The notes under the pieces: generated by a model | The model's input: the letters and a program-made list of their open reading frames with translations, nothing else | Databases searched by the model: none | Told to the model about the DNA's origin: nothing | Source of the DNA: Sphingomonas brevis | Lineage (GTDB): Bacteria > Pseudomonadota > Alphaproteobacteria > Sphingomonadales > Sphingomonadaceae | Direction: 5' to 3' | Length of the DNA: 64,000 nt | NCBI RefSeq assembly: GCF_023516505.1 | Contig: NZ_JAMGBB010000001.1 | Coordinates: forward strand, 1,116,001 to 1,180,000 | Position numbers and translations under genes: made by a program | Part shown: positions 62,296 through 64,000 of the stretch, piece after piece | Numbering within the stretch: the stretch's first letter is position 1 | How the letters are laid out: each line of letters starts with the position of its first letter

Positions 62296-64000
62296 CTAAA
62301 AGCCCACCAACCGGTCGATCTCGGCGCGGATCTTGCCGACCGTCGGCAAGGCCCATTCCATCAGCTTGGGATGATGTGGGCTCGGCACGTCCGGCATGGT
62401 TACGCGCGCCACCGGCGCGTCGAGGTCGAGGAATGCTTCATCAGCAACGACGGCAGCAATCTCCGCCCCGAAACCGCCGGTACGCAGATCTTCGTGGACG
62501 ATCAGGCAGCGACGCGTGCGGCGGACGCTTTCGAGCACCATTTCCCGGTCCCAGGGCTGAAGGGTACGCAGGTCGATCACATCGGCGCTGATGCCTTCCG
62601 CGGCCGCCTCGCAGCGGGGCACCATGGCGCCCCAGCTGACAATCGTGATCTTGTCGCCGTTGCGGGTCCTTTTGGCCTTGCCGAACGGCAGGACGAACCT
62701 GTCGCCCGGCCACGGCCGCCGCGCCCAACTGTCGTCGAGCATGGCGCGATGTTCGAAGAAGATCACCGGGTCATTACCGCGCAGCGAGGCACGCAGCAGC
62801 CCGACAGCATCCTCGGCGTTGGACGGCACCGCGACCTTCCAGCCCGGATTATGGACAAACGCCACCTCATTGGTCTGGCTGTGCCACGGATCGCCGCATT
62901 TGAAGAAGCCGCCGGGGATGCGCAGCACCATCGGCGCGGAAAAGCGGTTGGCGGTTCGCCAGCGCATCGTTCCGCAATCATTGATCTGTTCAGTCGCCGG
63001 TTCGGCATATTTGCGGAACTGAATCTCCGGCACCGGCATCAGTCCGGCCAGCGCCATGCCGACCGCGCGACCAATGATTCCTTCCTCATTGAGCGAGGTG
63101 TCAAACACCCGGTCGACGCCATATTTGTCCTGCAAGCCGAGCGTCACCGCGTGGACGCCGCCCTTGGGGCCAATGTCTTCGCCGAACAGCAGCACCCTGG
63201 GATTGGCCTCAAGCTCCTGGTCGAGCACCCGGCGAATGGCGGTGACCATGTTGATCCGCTGGCCTTCGGGTTGCGGCAGATCGGTCGCATCGTCGAGGCT
63301 GAGACCAGCTCCGCCGCCCACCTGGCTGGCTTCACCATCGAAATAGACATGGTCGGTCACGCGATCAGGCGACGATACTCCCCGCGCCTCCGCTTCGGCG
63401 CGGGCGGACTCGACCTCCTGCGCGACCGATGCCTCAATCAAATCCCAGTCGAGCCTGGAGGCGAATTTCCTGAGCTTGGGCAGCGGGTCGCGCGCCCATT
63501 CGGCCTTAACTTCCGCTTCGGACTTGTAAGTTTGAGTGTCCTGGAAGCTATGGCCTTCGAGCCTCGGCACGGTCAGCCGGATCAGCGCCGGCCCCTTGCG
63601 CGCGCGGACATGGCCGATTGCCTCGCCGATTAGCCGCTCGGCTTCCTCCGGCTCGGTGCCGTCGCCGTTCCAGATGGCCAGATTCTTGAAGCTGGCGAGG
63701 TTGGCGGCAATATCGCGGCCGGGCGTCTGGTAATCCGACGTCACCGAGATGCCGTAGCCATTATCCTCAATATAAAATAGCAGTGGCAAAGATTGTGTAG
63801 TCGCAATTGTTAGCGCGGACCAAAATCCGCCTGTTGCGCAGCTGGCGTCGCCGCCAAGCACCACCGCGATAGCCCCATCGTCCTTCTCGCCCAATACCCT
63901 GGCCTTGTAGGCAATCGCCTGCGCCCAGCCGGCGGCCGGGGTATATTGTGCGCCTACTCCGCCGCACATCGGCAGCGCATGAGCGCCACCCGGATTGGGA
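62296..64000 (-). CDS. Fused E1 alpha-beta 2-oxoacid dehydrogenase, 5' end beyond window
   Basis: At least 568 residues are visible; the start lies outside the window. The first part is the thiamine-pyrophosphate E1 alpha end (GGDASCATGGFWSALTIATT, EDNGYGISV). It is joined without a stop to the beta subunit (RVLLFGEDIGPKGGVHAVT, FGAEIAAVV, LPTVGKIRAEIDRLV). The E1 fusion followed directly by E2 (1 bp apart) is typical of sphingomonad branched-chain 2-oxoacid dehydrogenases. The HSFQDTQTYK and SDYQTPGRD segments belong to the alpha subunit. Confidence 0.88.
   Translation of the reverse strand, partial: PNPGGAHALPMCGGVGAQYTPAAGWAQAIAYKARVLGEKDDGAIAVVLGGDASCATGGFWSALTIATTQSLPLLFYIEDNGYGISVTSDYQTPGRDIAANLASFKNLAIWNGDGTEPEEAERLIGEAIGHVRARKGPALIRLTVPRLEGHSFQDTQTYKSEAEVKAEWARDPLPKLRKFASRLDWDLIEASVAQEVESARAEAEARGVSSPDRVTDHVYFDGEASQVGGGAGLSLDDATDLPQPEGQRINMVTAIRRVLDQELEANPRVLLFGEDIGPKGGVHAVTLGLQDKYGVDRVFDTSLNEEGIIGRAVGMALAGLMPVPEIQFRKYAEPATEQINDCGTMRWRTANRFSAPMVLRIPGGFFKCGDPWHSQTNEVAFVHNPGWKVAVPSNAEDAVGLLRASLRGNDPVIFFEHRAMLDDSWARRPWPGDRFVLPFGKAKRTRNGDKITIVSWGAMVPRCEAAAEGISADVIDLRTLQPWDREMVLESVRRTRRCLIVHEDLRTGGFGAEIAAVVADEAFLDLDAPVARVTMPDVPSPHHPKLMEWALPTVGKIRAEIDRLVGF

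Overview
The window is GC-rich, densely packed chromosomal DNA. It is most likely from a Sphingomonadales alphaproteobacterium: it has an UrcA-family gene, phaR, sphingomonad-type palindromic repeats that translate as SPAKAGAQ-like peptides, many ATGA/GTGA/TTGA start-stop overlaps and frequent TTG starts. No species can be named from the sequence alone.

Left core (1 to about 21.9 kb). This part holds housekeeping genes: glutathione reductase (cut by the window edge), pgi, the lepB-rnc-era operon, a class III sirtuin, a dapB / amino-acid permease / aminotransferase / nth operon, alanine racemase, a haloacid dehalogenase, a CsaA-like protein, a LysR regulator, an Asp/Glu racemase-family protein, glmU-glmS, a lysine/alanine-rich histone-H1-like protein, and phaR with a secreted partner. 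An 18-codon reading frame with a perfect anti-16S Shine-Dalgarno sequence and its own hairpin terminator lies just downstream of phaR.

Candidate island (about 21.9 to 59.84 kb). A tRNA-Arg(CCG) gene is followed directly by a large serine recombinase whose stop codon lies inside the tRNA. The last bases of the tRNA recur at 59825-59840, in front of a T-rich stretch that looks like a displaced tRNA 3' flank, so the two sites may be attL and attR of one element of about 38 kb. Its left third carries small hypothetical and membrane proteins separated by at least 13 copies of a palindromic repeat of about 30 bp, then an M28 and an M3 peptidase and a DUF1993 protein. The right two thirds form an anaerobic nitrate-respiration module: hemN, molybdenum-cofactor genes (moaD, moaE, moaB, moaC, moeA, mobA and moaA), a TauE/SafE exporter, an outer-membrane porin, an Fnr-type regulator, narK(fused)-narG-narH-narJ-narI-ppi plus two small genes, a class II (B12) ribonucleotide reductase, NnrS and a b-type cytochrome. 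Six Fnr-type boxes stand in front of hemN, the porin, fnr, narK, moaA and the nnrS/cytochrome pair, so the module looks like one oxygen-controlled regulon. No nitrite, NO or N2O reductase gene is present, so the predicted output is nitrate to nitrite.

Right core (59.89 kb to the end). An NAD-dependent formate dehydrogenase faces a 2-oxoacid (probably branched-chain) dehydrogenase E2 gene and a fused E1 alpha-beta gene that runs off the window. The E2 interdomain linker contains an in-frame palindromic repeat.
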